Shown here: piece by piece, positions 7,730 through 14,820 of the stretch
How the letters are laid out: every line of letters starts with the position of its first letter
How positions within the stretch are numbered: position 1 is the first letter of the stretch
Assembly: GCA_026391975.1 (NCBI GenBank)
Contig: JAPLDB010000083.1
Coordinates: 1-34,216 of the forward strand
Source of the DNA: Bacteroidota bacterium
GTDB taxonomy: Bacteria; Bacteroidota; Bacteroidia; AKYH767-A; 2013-40CM-41-45
DNA: 34,216 bases
Reading direction: 5' to 3'
Notes under the pieces: model-generated
Database searches by the model: none
Told to the model about the DNA's origin: nothing
Seen by the model: the letters and a program-made list of their open reading frames with translations, nothing else
Program-made: the position numbers and the translations under genes

Positions 7730-8098
7730 TTAAAACGAAACCGTCTTTTCGGCAGTTTCATGCTCGACAAGGCGGATGAACCCCTTGGCTGAATCGCTGC
7801 CTTTAATGGCCTCAATATTCAGGTATGCCTCGAGGTCAAATTCAAACTGGGCTTTGCCGCTACCATCACTCTTCTTGGTGACATTGATATTGGATTGAAC
7901 CCCCGTTTGCTGACTATGCGATGTGTCCTGCCAAAGCCTGACATTTACATTTGCAACAGGCCTGCCAACAGTATCAACAACAGTGATAATGGCAATGGTA
8001 GGCCCTGATTTCTTACAAGAGAAAAAAGTCAATAACGTAAATGAGGCAAGCACCAAAAGAGCTGTCCATTGTCCGTTTTTCTTATTCATATTCATCAT
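7730..8098 (-). CDS. Small lipoprotein with a carboxypeptidase-regulatory-like fold
   Basis: Hypothetical 122-residue lipoprotein. The N-terminus MMNMNKKNGQWTALLVLASF is a type II signal with Cys28 in the lipobox FFSC, followed by KKSG. The rest (about 34-122) reads as one small beta-sandwich: VVDTVGRPVANVNVRLW is the usual opening of carboxypeptidase-D-regulatory-like or Ig-like domains, and DGSGKAQFEFDLEAYLNI their later strand. Such domains often sit on surface lipoproteins as spacers or binding modules. It is transcribed alone, divergent from the cyclophilin gene. Function unknown. An ATG two codons downstream could be the start. Confidence 0.72.
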   Translation of the reverse strand: MMNMNKKNGQWTALLVLASFTLLTFFSCKKSGPTIAIITVVDTVGRPVANVNVRLWQDTSHSQQTGVQSNINVTKKSDGSGKAQFEFDLEAYLNIEAIKGSDSAKGFIRLVEHETAEKTVSF

Positions 8099-8190
8099 AA
8101 TAGGTGGTTAAATTCCGGTCTTTGATTTTATACTCAATTCAACAGAAAAAGATATCTATCGCGGCATTTAGATTTACATCCTGAATCCCA

Positions 8191-8198
8191 TATATTTG
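8191..8198 (+). promoter_or_regulatory. Candidate -7 box of the cyclophilin gene
   Basis: TATATTTG followed by CC matches TAnnTTTG exactly and lies 40 bp before the start codon. At the -33 spacing there is only ATTTAG, a weak TTTG-like match. Confidence 0.45.
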
Positions 8199-8238
8199 CC
8201 CCGCCAAAAATCAAAAGCAAAAATATAAATATTCCGCC

Positions 8239-9075
8239 ATGTCTAAAACATTTATTCTAACAACAATTTCAATGGTTCTGTGTTTAGGGCTCTCCGCACA
8301 GAAAAAGGATGTTAATCCATTGGTTCCGGCTGAGCATATTGTTCAGATTACTACCGATTTCGGAGTTATGAAAGTGAAACTCTACAATGAAACCCCCAAA
8401 AGCCGTGATAACTTCGTTAAGCTGGTTCAGGATGGTTTTTATGATAGCCTGCTTTTCCACCGTGTGATCAAGGGATTCATGATCCAGGGCGGTGACCCTC
8501 AATCCAAGAATGCTGCACCGGGAGTACCGCTGGGAAATGGCGATGTCGGATATACCATTCCGGCCGAATTCAATGATTCCCTCTTTCACAAGAAAGGAGC
8601 ATTGTGTGCAGCCCGTACTGAGAATCCGGAGAAGGCAGGCAGCGCATGCCAGTTTTACATCGTTCAGGGAAAAACATTGTCAGATGCTGAGCTTGATCAA
8701 TTCGAACAGAATGTAAACAGGGGAACACGTATGCAAGGTGCATTTCAGCAAATTATCAATGACCCTGCAAATGCTGCGTTGAAAGAAAATTTTGTGCGGA
8801 TGCAGCAAACCAATCAGCGCGACAGTTTAAATGCCCTCGTTCAAAGTACGATCCAGCCGATGATAGATGCTAAAGTAAAACCATTCAAATATTCTGCAGC
8901 ACAACGGGAAATTTATAAAACAATTGGCGGTACACCTTCGCTTGATCAGGGTTATACTGTGTTTGGCGAAGTGATAGAAGGTCTTGATGTGATTGATAAA
9001 ATTGCTGCTGTGCAAACAGCTCCGGGCGACAGACCTGTGGCTGATGTAAAGATGACGATGAAGCTAATCAAGTAA
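8239..9075 (+). CDS. Periplasmic cyclophilin-type peptidyl-prolyl isomerase
   Basis: Catalyses cis-trans isomerisation of Xaa-Pro bonds, likely helping envelope proteins fold. The protein has 278 residues with a signal peptide at 1-20 (CLGLSA-Q). The core begins at VQITTDFGVMKVKLY (35-49). The catalytic segment FHRVIKGFMIQGGDP lies at 73-87, with Arg75 and Gln83 in place, and QFYIVQG at 138-144. About 90 residues of polar helical sequence (145-235) are inserted before the final strands (YTVFGEVIEGLDVIDKI), making it much longer than a minimal cyclophilin of about 160-170 residues; such an insert is common in Bacteroidota homologues. It is monocistronic, with a repeat element between it and pheS. 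Confidence 0.92.
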   Translation: MSKTFILTTISMVLCLGLSAQKKDVNPLVPAEHIVQITTDFGVMKVKLYNETPKSRDNFVKLVQDGFYDSLLFHRVIKGFMIQGGDPQSKNAAPGVPLGNGDVGYTIPAEFNDSLFHKKGALCAARTENPEKAGSACQFYIVQGKTLSDAELDQFEQNVNRGTRMQGAFQQIINDPANAALKENFVRMQQTNQRDSLNALVQSTIQPMIDAKVKPFKYSAAQREIYKTIGGTPSLDQGYTVFGEVIEGLDVIDKIAAVQTAPGDRPVADVKMTMKLIK

Positions 9076-9092
9076 GAGTTCGAATAGCTTTT

Positions 9093-9218
9093 GTTCGAAT
9101 AGCGAAAGCTTGCGAATATTCGAATATCAAATCATAGGAATTGAGCTTTTGGAGTTAAATGTACGATATCCATGCTGCTGTCGCTTTTCGTAAATTCGTA
9201 TCGTTTCGCTATTCGAAC
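9093..9218. repeat. 126-bp element bounded by 15-bp perfect inverted repeats
   Basis: GTTCGAATAGCGAAA at 9093-9107 is the exact reverse complement of 9204-9218. The similarity continues inward imperfectly (CGAAT..CGAA blocks), so each arm is about 30 bp. There is no ORF. It fills most of the gap between the cyclophilin gene and pheS, ending 8 bp before pheS, and belongs to the CGAATA repeats also seen around the GxxExxY gene. Confidence 0.7.
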
Positions 9219-9226
9219 AATATAAT

Positions 9227-10255
9227 ATGGAACAGAAGATAAAAAAGTTGATTTCAGAAGTTGAAAGCTTCACTGCATCTGTAAAAGATGATGTGGAAGC
9301 ATTCCGCCTGAAGTACCTTTCGAAAAAAGGGATCATTCCTTCGCTCTTCGGGGAGATGAAAAATGTTTCTCCGGAGGAAAGGAAAAACTTCGGACTGCTT
9401 GTCAATGACCTGAAGAATAAAGCAGAAGAAAAACTGAACAGCTTCCGTGAATTGCTTGAATCCTCCGAAGGTCAAAAAGAAGTTCCTGATCTTTCTCTTC
9501 CCGGCGAACCCAAAAGCCTTGGAGCAAGGCATCCGATTTCTATCGTTCGCCGGCGCATACTTGAAATATTTTCACACATCGGATTTACGGTTGAATATGG
9601 TCCTGAGATCGAAGACGACTGGCACAATTTTACTGCATTGAATTTTCCGGAGAACCATCCTGCCCGCGATATGCAGGATACTTTTTTTATCCGCAGCGGT
9701 GAGTCCAGCAAAGATGATATTGCATTGCGTACGCATACCTCATCTGTACAGGTACGCATCATGGAAACGCAAAAGCCACCTATCAGGATCCTTGCCCCTG
9801 GCCGTGTGTACAGGAATGAAGCAATTTCTGCAAGGGCACATTGTTTTTTTCACCAGGTGGAGGGATTGTATGTAGACGAAGGCGTTTCATTTGCTGATCT
9901 CAAGCAAACACTGATGTATTTCGCTAAAGAAATGTTCGACGCTGATACAAAGATCCGACTGCGTCCGAGTTATTTTCCATTCACCGAACCTTCAGCAGAA
10001 ATGGATGTGTCGTGCAACATCTGCAGCGGTAAAGGATGCAATGTTTGCAAATACACAGGATGGCTTGAAATTCTTGGCTGCGGAATGGTAGATCCAAACG
10101 TTCTGGAAAATTGTAAAATCGATTCGAAAAAATATACCGGTTTTGCTTTCGGTATGGGCATTGAGCGTATTGCCATGTTGAAATACAACATCAACGACTT
10201 GCGTCTTTTTTCAGAAAATGATGTCCGGTTCCTGAAGCAGTTTATTTCTGCTTAG
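9227..10255 (+). CDS. pheS: Phenylalanine-tRNA ligase alpha subunit
   Basis: Class II aminoacyl-tRNA synthetase subunit that, with PheT, charges tRNA-Phe in the cytoplasm. The 342-residue length is normal. The coiled N-terminal arm is at about 1-90, followed by the catalytic domain with NFPENHPARDMQDTFF (motif region near 140-155), HTSSVQVRIM, GRVYRNEAISARAHCFFHQVEG (motif 2) and GFAFGMGIERIAMLKY (motif 3, near 303-318). A Cys cluster, CNICSGKGCNVCKYTGW, sits before the last strands, as in many bacterial PheS. pheT is not adjacent, which is usual in Bacteroidota. The start is close behind the inverted-repeat element, so the promoter may lie in or before that element. Confidence 0.97.
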   Translation: MEQKIKKLISEVESFTASVKDDVEAFRLKYLSKKGIIPSLFGEMKNVSPEERKNFGLLVNDLKNKAEEKLNSFRELLESSEGQKEVPDLSLPGEPKSLGARHPISIVRRRILEIFSHIGFTVEYGPEIEDDWHNFTALNFPENHPARDMQDTFFIRSGESSKDDIALRTHTSSVQVRIMETQKPPIRILAPGRVYRNEAISARAHCFFHQVEGLYVDEGVSFADLKQTLMYFAKEMFDADTKIRLRPSYFPFTEPSAEMDVSCNICSGKGCNVCKYTGWLEILGCGMVDPNVLENCKIDSKKYTGFAFGMGIERIAMLKYNINDLRLFSENDVRFLKQFISA

Positions 10256-10258
10256 TAC

Positions 10259-10354
10259 ATCCTCACATCTTCCCATCCTCCCATCCTCACATCTTCACAT
10301 CTTCCCATCCTCCCATCCTCCCATCCTCACTTCTTCACATCTTCCCATCTTCAA
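10259..10354. repeat. Tandem array of twelve 8-bp units
   Basis: Period-8 array of ATCYTCMC (ATCCTCAC, ATCTTCCC, ATCCTCCC and so on) starting 4 bp after the pheS stop, decaying into CT-rich sequence up to the HPt stop. It fills the gap between two convergent genes, with no palindrome. The units are too short and spacerless for a CRISPR. Confidence 0.85.
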
Positions 10355-10374
10355 ATCCTCTTCCCGTCTTCAAA

Positions 10375-10719
10375 TCAAATAGCCGCTTTCAACTCCACCA
10401 TCGCCTGATTGCAAAGCACAGTGAACTCCTCAAGCATTTTCGGAAGACTTTCTACGTCAATTTTCTCAGCAGCATGCCTTTCAATTTTTTTGATCATGTC
10501 TTCTCCTGCCTTAATACCCATATAGGTGATCTGCGGTTTGAGCGCGTGAGCCGTGCCTCGCACTGAATCGTAATTGCCTGAAGCAAGATGCGTTCTCATA
10601 AGTTCAAGTTGTCCCGGACACATCTGTAAAAAAATGCCGATGTACTTTGCTATTTTATCTTTATTGCCTCCTGTAAAGGATTGTAAAAAAGTGAGGTCAA
10701 TTGTTGGGGTGTCTGACAT
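10375..10719 (-). CDS. Histidine phosphotransfer (HPt) protein
   Basis: Cytoplasmic phosphorelay carrier of 114 residues made of a single HPt four-helix bundle. The phospho-acceptor is His58 in GTAHALKPQ, followed by the expected small and basic residues (Lys61, Pro62); YMGIKAG (66-72) matches the Gly-containing turn of HPt domains. It lies 5 bp after the secreted propeller gene, itself overlapping the hybrid kinase, so the three genes should be one transcript. The natural partner is the C-terminal receiver of that hybrid kinase. The final acceptor is not evident: the only stand-alone receiver nearby (14434-14814) has no output domain. Confidence 0.85.
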   Translation of the reverse strand: MSDTPTIDLTFLQSFTGGNKDKIAKYIGIFLQMCPGQLELMRTHLASGNYDSVRGTAHALKPQITYMGIKAGEDMIKKIERHAAEKIDVESLPKMLEEFTVLCNQAMVELKAAI

Positions 10720-10724
10720 GATTG

Positions 10725-12431
10725 TTAGTTTTTTTGAATGATTATTTTTTTAATGATCTCAGAGGTGGAAGTGGTGAGTTTGAGGAAGTAGATTCCGGAA
10801 GGCAGTTGTGAAACATCGAGGTCGATAGGCTCCCGATAGCTATCATTAGGCAAGGAAACAGCCAAAACCATTTCACCAAGCAGATTATTAATGGAGATTG
10901 CACTAATTGTATATTGTCTACTGTCTACTACCAACTTGCTGCTTGCCGGAATTGGATACACTTCAATTTCTTCTTCATTATTGTCAGATACTTGTATGTA
11001 CAAACAAGCATCCTCCGCATTCAAGTTCCATACAAGGGAATTTGAAACAACGATGTTTTCAGAAATGCCTTGCGTTTGTGTGAACGCCAGCGTTTGTGTA
11101 ATAAAATTTGTCGTGTCAATTAGCGGATGCGCATTCTGCTCATGGCAACCGCTGTATCCTGAAGAATCAGTACGTATCAGCATCATTTGTGTGCTGTCTG
11201 TGGTATTCGTGTAACTTGTAGTGAAGCCCGGCATCAGGTAGCCGCCGTCATCCATTTTCGAAAAGTGAAATGCTTCGTCCTGCGCACCGTCACCATATGT
11301 GCGTGTCCAGAGTGTGTCTCCGGCAGCATCCACCTTCATCAGGAAAATATTTGTGCTGTCATCTCCTCTGTCATTAGACTGAATATCAGAAATTGATTTG
11401 CGCAGACTAAAATCATTTGCGTGTATTTTTTTTGTTGCAGATTCTTGTCTTGCCAATCTCATATTATGCCCGTAACCAAGGCTGTTTGAATATCCTGATA
11501 CTACGATTGAGCCATCGTTGTTCTCTCTTGCAGTATAACCCGCATCAGTCTTCGCGCCGCCATAAGTTTTTCCCCAGATGATGCTTCCGGATGTATCTGT
11601 CTTCATCAGTAAAATATCAAAATCACCTTGTCCGAAGCTGATGGTAGAACCGCTGATCAGGTAATTGCCATCCTGAAGTTTTATGATCCCCGCACCTTCA
11701 TCCCAAAGGGATTCTCCGTAAGATTTTGTCCAAAGCAAGTTTCCCTGTGAATCAGTTCGCATCATCAGAATATCTGATTCTCCTAGTGTCTGTGTAAATG
11801 TTTTGCCGATGATAACAAAACCGCCATCGGAAGTTTGCAGCATTTCAACGCCCTGGTCATCTCCGTTGCCGCCATAGGTTCTTGTAAATAAAGTATCTCC
11901 GTTTGAATCAGTCCGGATGAGCAATACACGCTTCAATCCTGTTTCGCGTGTGTAGCCGGTAATTGCATAACCATTGTCTGATGTTCTGATAATGGCACTT
12001 GCAACATCAAGATCTGCCGTAGAAAAAGTTTTTGACCATTGCATTGATCCCATGCTGTCTGTTTTGAAAAAGTACAGATCATCAAGCGTATTTCCATTGT
12101 AACTTTTTGTGGAACCTGCATACACCAGGCCACTGTCTGAAGACAATGTCATTGCCCCGGCAACATCATAATTCACTCCGCCAATGGCATGCGCCCAGAT
12201 GACTTCACCATCATCATCCAGTTTCATGATCACAGGGTCAGCGGATCCGCTTCCGGTGGAAGTTGTTGCGCCGAGATAATAGATCCCTCCGCCGGGACAG
12301 GGAAAAGCCACAAGAGAAATTTCCTGATTAATGCCACCATAAAAATGCTGAAATGCCTGTTGTGAAAACCCGCTCCTGCCTAAAGATAAAAAGCAGAGAA
12401 AAAAAAATAAACGCGGTAAAAATTTTGTCAT
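10725..12431 (-). CDS. Secreted repeat-propeller protein with T9SS sorting domain
   Basis: Predicted surface protein of 568 residues. The signal peptide is at 1-23 (SGFS-QQ). About seven repeats of roughly 50 residues follow, each with a D-x-x-G-x-x-x-W-x-K-x-Y-G strand and a DGG/DNG-x-x-x-x-G strand (for example [24 protein letters not shown]), a beta-propeller pattern. The sorting domain starts at [10 protein letters not shown] and ends [10 protein letters not shown]...KKIIIQKN. Its ATG overlaps the stop of the hybrid kinase (ATGA, 12428-12431) and the HPt gene follows 5 bp later, an odd place for a secreted protein. One blade holds a 35-residue insertion (11361-11465), and the sorting domain contains repeat-derived pieces (10831-10844, 10909-10933). 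Ligand unknown. Confidence 0.85.
   Translation of the reverse strand: MTKFLPRLFFFLCFLSLGRSGFSQQAFQHFYGGINQEISLVAFPCPGGGIYYLGATTSTGSGSADPVIMKLDDDGEVIWAHAIGGVNYDVAGAMTLSSDSGLVYAGSTKSYNGNTLDDLYFFKTDSMGSMQWSKTFSTADLDVASAIIRTSDNGYAITGYTRETGLKRVLLIRTDSNGDTLFTRTYGGNGDDQGVEMLQTSDGGFVIIGKTFTQTLGESDILMMRTDSQGNLLWTKSYGESLWDEGAGIIKLQDGNYLISGSTISFGQGDFDILLMKTDTSGSIIWGKTYGGAKTDAGYTARENNDGSIVVSGYSNSLGYGHNMRLARQESATKKIHANDFSLRKSISDIQSNDRGDDSTNIFLMKVDAAGDTLWTRTYGDGAQDEAFHFSKMDDGGYLMPGFTTSYTNTTDSTQMMLIRTDSSGYSGCHEQNAHPLIDTTNFITQTLAFTQTQGISENIVVSNSLVWNLNAEDACLYIQVSDNNEEEIEVYPIPASSKLVVDSRQYTISAISINNLLGEMVLAVSLPNDSYREPIDLDVSQLPSGIYFLKLTTSTSEIIKKIIIQKN
10831..10844. repeat. TCCCGATAGCTATC half-element in a sorting domain
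   Basis: TCCCGATAGCTATC corresponds to most of the TCCCGAT...ATCGGGA palindrome, with the right end lost. It is translated on the minus strand as DSYRE between LPN and PIDLDVSQ, a different loop from that hit in genes C and D. Confidence 0.5.
11361..11465 (-). other. 35-codon in-frame insertion in one propeller blade
   Basis: The blade reads [10 protein letters not shown], then about 35 residues beginning [13 protein letters not shown] and ending SNDRGD, then DSTNIFLMK. The preceding blade reads [17 protein letters not shown] with nothing between. The extra part is basic and polar, unlike the Gly/Asp/Thr-rich blades. The limits are given to the codon only approximately. It may be a coding dispersed repeat. 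Confidence 0.55.
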
Positions 12432-14053
12432 GCACTTATTTGCTTTTTCCTGACAGTAAGCTGGGCGATCTTGTTCAACAGATCCTGCTGCGAGAATGGT
12501 TTTGAAATGTATTGATCCATACCTGACTCAAAACACTTTTCAACTTCATCGTTGGTAACATTGGCCGTCATTGCCATGATCGGAACATTCCGTTTGGGTT
12601 TATCGAATGTGGTTCTGATTTTCTGCGTCGCTTCAAAACCATCCATCTCCGGCATCTGGACATCCATCAGGAGAATATCATAGTCCTTAGCCCGCAGCAT
12701 GTCCAATGCAACTTTTCCGTTTTCTGCCACATCAATATTTATATCCTTGATAAGATCGGTCAATGTATCAACTGCTACCATTTGGTTAAACGGATTGTCT
12801 TCAACCAATAGGATATTCAGGCCCTTAAGTTCTTCAGGGTTTGCATCACTTTCGTGAATGATTGCTTTGCCTACATCTTCTGCTTTACCGATTGGGTAAG
12901 TGAGATGGAATGAGAAGGCAGTGCCTACTCCCATCGTGCTTGTAACGTGAATGGCGCCACCCTGCAATTCAATGAGTTGTTTTGAAATTGTAAGACCCAG
13001 TCCTGTTCCTCCATATTTACGTGTGGTATCACTGCTGGCCTGCGAAAAGCTTTCAAATATTTTTCCGAGTTTCTCTTCAGCAATTCCAATACCTGTATCA
13101 ATGACTGAAAATTGAATATCGGCATTTTCATCGGTTTTGTTTTTCAAGGTAACCTGTATTGTTACGCTTCCCTTTTCCGTAAACTTAAGTGCATTTCCGC
13201 TCAGGTTAATGAGTACCTGTGTCAGCCGCACCGGATCACCGATAAGTGCCTTCGGCACATCTTCTTTTATGTCTAATTTGAATTGCAGATTTTTTTCTTC
13301 TGCCCTGAAAAGCAATGTGTGGTAAGCAGTATCAAGTACATCGCTGACAAGAAAAGACGTTTGTTCAAATTCCATTTTCCCGGCTTCGATCTTTGAAAGG
13401 TCGAGGATGTCATTGATAATGACAAGCAGGTTTTCAGCAGACTTGCGGATGACGTTCAGGTATTTTTTCTGTCCGTCATTCATTGGGGAATTCACAAGTA
13501 AGTTTGTAACACCTACAATTGAATTCATCGGCGTGCGAATCTCATGACTCATGTTTGCAAGGAACTGCTGTTTGAACCGTTCGGAGTTCTCTGCATGTTC
13601 CTTGTCGCGGATGGCAGAGTCTAACCGTTCGCGCGCAAGCACGCCTTGCTTGAGGAGGTTGAGTTCGGAAAGTGTTTTGTTAATGGTTGCTTCCAGGTCG
13701 CCAAAGTCAATTGGCTTAGTGATAAAATCAAAAGCGCCACGGTTCATAGCAGTCCTGATGTTTGCCAGATCTCCATAAGCACTCACCACAACGGCCTTGT
13801 AAAAATGATGAAGTTTCTTGATGTTCTCCAGCAATGTAAGTCCATCCATGATAGGCATATTGATGTCCGTAAGTACCACATCATAGCCGTCAGGAAGTGA
13901 CTGGAGTTTTTTCAATGCTTCCTCTCCGTTGCTGGCAAAGTCGAAAATGATCTCATTGTTCTTTATGCGATGCCGAAACCGTTGCCTGATCAGGTGCTCC
14001 AGATCCGGTTCATCGTCAACCACTAATATTTTTGCTGGTACAAGGGTATTCAT
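12428..14053 (-). CDS. Soluble hybrid histidine kinase, REC-HisKA-HATPase-REC
   Basis: Cytoplasmic signalling protein of 541 residues without membrane segments. The N-terminal receiver (8-125) has Asp13/Asp14, phospho-acceptor Asp63 in LTDINMP and Lys113. A coiled linker (130-162) leads to HisKA with His170 in [12 protein letters not shown]. HATPase_c (about 270-388) has [17 protein letters not shown] (Asp319) and YGGTGLGL. The second receiver (411-532) has Asp419, Asp464 in [10 protein letters not shown], Thr497 and Lys518. All key residues are present. Input should reach it through the first receiver, and output should leave through the second receiver to the HPt protein two genes on. The first receiver closely resembles the stand-alone receiver at 14434-14814, which suggests duplication. 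It starts an operon with the secreted propeller and HPt genes. Confidence 0.93.
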   Translation of the reverse strand: MNTLVPAKILVVDDEPDLEHLIRQRFRHRIKNNEIIFDFASNGEEALKKLQSLPDGYDVVLTDINMPIMDGLTLLENIKKLHHFYKAVVVSAYGDLANIRTAMNRGAFDFITKPIDFGDLEATINKTLSELNLLKQGVLARERLDSAIRDKEHAENSERFKQQFLANMSHEIRTPMNSIVGVTNLLVNSPMNDGQKKYLNVIRKSAENLLVIINDILDLSKIEAGKMEFEQTSFLVSDVLDTAYHTLLFRAEEKNLQFKLDIKEDVPKALIGDPVRLTQVLINLSGNALKFTEKGSVTIQVTLKNKTDENADIQFSVIDTGIGIAEEKLGKIFESFSQASSDTTRKYGGTGLGLTISKQLIELQGGAIHVTSTMGVGTAFSFHLTYPIGKAEDVGKAIIHESDANPEELKGLNILLVEDNPFNQMVAVDTLTDLIKDINIDVAENGKVALDMLRAKDYDILLMDVQMPEMDGFEATQKIRTTFDKPKRNVPIMAMTANVTNDEVEKCFESGMDQYISKPFSQQDLLNKIAQLTVRKKQISA

Positions 14054-14072
14054 GTCTTAGTTATTATTGTCA

Positions 14073-14080
14073 CAAACCTA
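14073..14080 (-). promoter_or_regulatory. Candidate -7 box of the hybrid kinase operon
   Basis: TAGGTTTG on the minus strand, 20 bp upstream of the ATG at 14053. There is no TTG at the -33 spacing. The upstream-flanking bases (AAAAATCATG) resemble those of the promoter at 7543-7573, with 17 of 18 bases equal over the block. Confidence 0.45.
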
Positions 14081-14189
14081 CATGATTTTTCGCAAAAATC
14101 GGCATGATGAGCAAAAATCAGGGTAAACCCTGAGAATTTGGATTGAAAATAATTTTCGCTTAATGTGGGATTTATTTCAGAAAATTCAA

Positions 14190-14304
14190 GCCACGAATTG
14201 CACTAATTTACACTAATCAATTGCCGGATTTATACTTCGTGTTAATTAGTGATCCCGATGGCCCCGCCTGAATGACGTAGTCGGGCAGCTATCGGGATGG
14301 TGGC
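14190..14304. repeat. GCCAC...GTGGC element interrupted by a second palindrome
   Basis: The sequence GCCACGAATTGCACTAATTT...TTAATTAGTG parallels the element at 14344-14407, but before the closing GTGGC it contains 47 bp bounded by ATCCCGAT (14252-14259) and ATCGGGAT (14291-14298). The inner piece uses the same arms as the palindrome inside genes C and D. Confidence 0.65.
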
Positions 14305-14343
14305 TCTGTATTTTTTATTTTCAATATATTTGAGTGAAGGATT

Positions 14344-14407
14344 GCCACGAATTTGCACTAATTAATTACCGGATTTATGCTTCGTGTAAATTAGTGAAAT
14401 TAGTGGC
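14344..14407. repeat. 64-bp GCCAC...GTGGC hairpin element
   Basis: The ends are imperfect inverted repeats: GCCACGAATTTGCACTAATT at the left against the reverse complement of AATTAGTGAAATTAGTGGC at the right, with ACCGGATTTATGCTTCGTGT in the loop. It shares most of its sequence with 14190-14251. Confidence 0.7.
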
Positions 14408-14433
14408 TACGATGTTCTCTTTTCTACTCGGGA

Positions 14434-14814
14434 TCAGGAATTTTGGAGTTTCAGGATTTTTTCCTTGAGTAACACAAAATCCACCGGTTTGGTCAAAAAA
14501 TCATTTGCGCCGATCTCCATCGCTTTGCCGTAATTGCTGTCATCGCCATAGGCAGTAACCATCATTACGCGCAACAACGGAAATTCAGTCCTGATGATAC
14601 GCAGCAATTCCAGTCCTGTCATCCCCGGCATATTGATATCGCTGAGAACAAGCACCAGGTCAAAGGGATGAAGTGAACGGAGGTATGCTACAGCATCTTC
14701 CCCGTTGAAGGCGAAGTAGAAATCAAATTCTCCGCTCTTTAATTCTTTTCTGAATTTCTGACGGAACAGGAGTTCAACATCCTGTTCGTCGTCGACGATC
14801 ATTATTTTTGTCAT
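14434..14814 (-). CDS. Stand-alone response regulator receiver
   Basis: Cytoplasmic single-domain receiver of 126 residues with no output domain. Acidic pocket Asp8/Asp9, phospho-acceptor Asp59 in SDINMPGMTG, Thr87 and Lys109 in LTKP are all present. The strand before the acceptor reads FDLVLVLSD, two residues longer than the canonical D-x-V-x-x-D spacing (compare YDVVLTD in the hybrid kinase), as if 6 bp had been duplicated; this could shift the acceptor. It lies 6 bp after the propeller sensor kinase, so it should be its direct partner. Its sequence is closest, within the window, to the N-terminal receiver of the hybrid kinase. Output is likely by protein contact. Confidence 0.9.
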   Translation of the reverse strand: MTKIMIVDDEQDVELLFRQKFRKELKSGEFDFYFAFNGEDAVAYLRSLHPFDLVLVLSDINMPGMTGLELLRIIRTEFPLLRVMMVTAYGDDSNYGKAMEIGANDFLTKPVDFVLLKEKILKLQNS

Positions 14815-14820
14815 GGTATT

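Larger units (their letters stand above)
14054..14433. other. 380-bp non-coding gap with two related hairpin elements
   Basis: Between the hybrid kinase start and the end of the stand-alone receiver gene I see no gene. It holds a TAGGTTTG promoter-like box (14073-14080) and two copies of a GCCAC...GTGGC element (14190-14304 and 14344-14407), described separately. The sequence 14107-14187 shows nothing recognisable. Confidence 0.7.

Noticed and set aside
10259-10354. CRISPR array
   Set aside because: Units of 8 bp without spacers and no cas genes; it is a simple tandem repeat.
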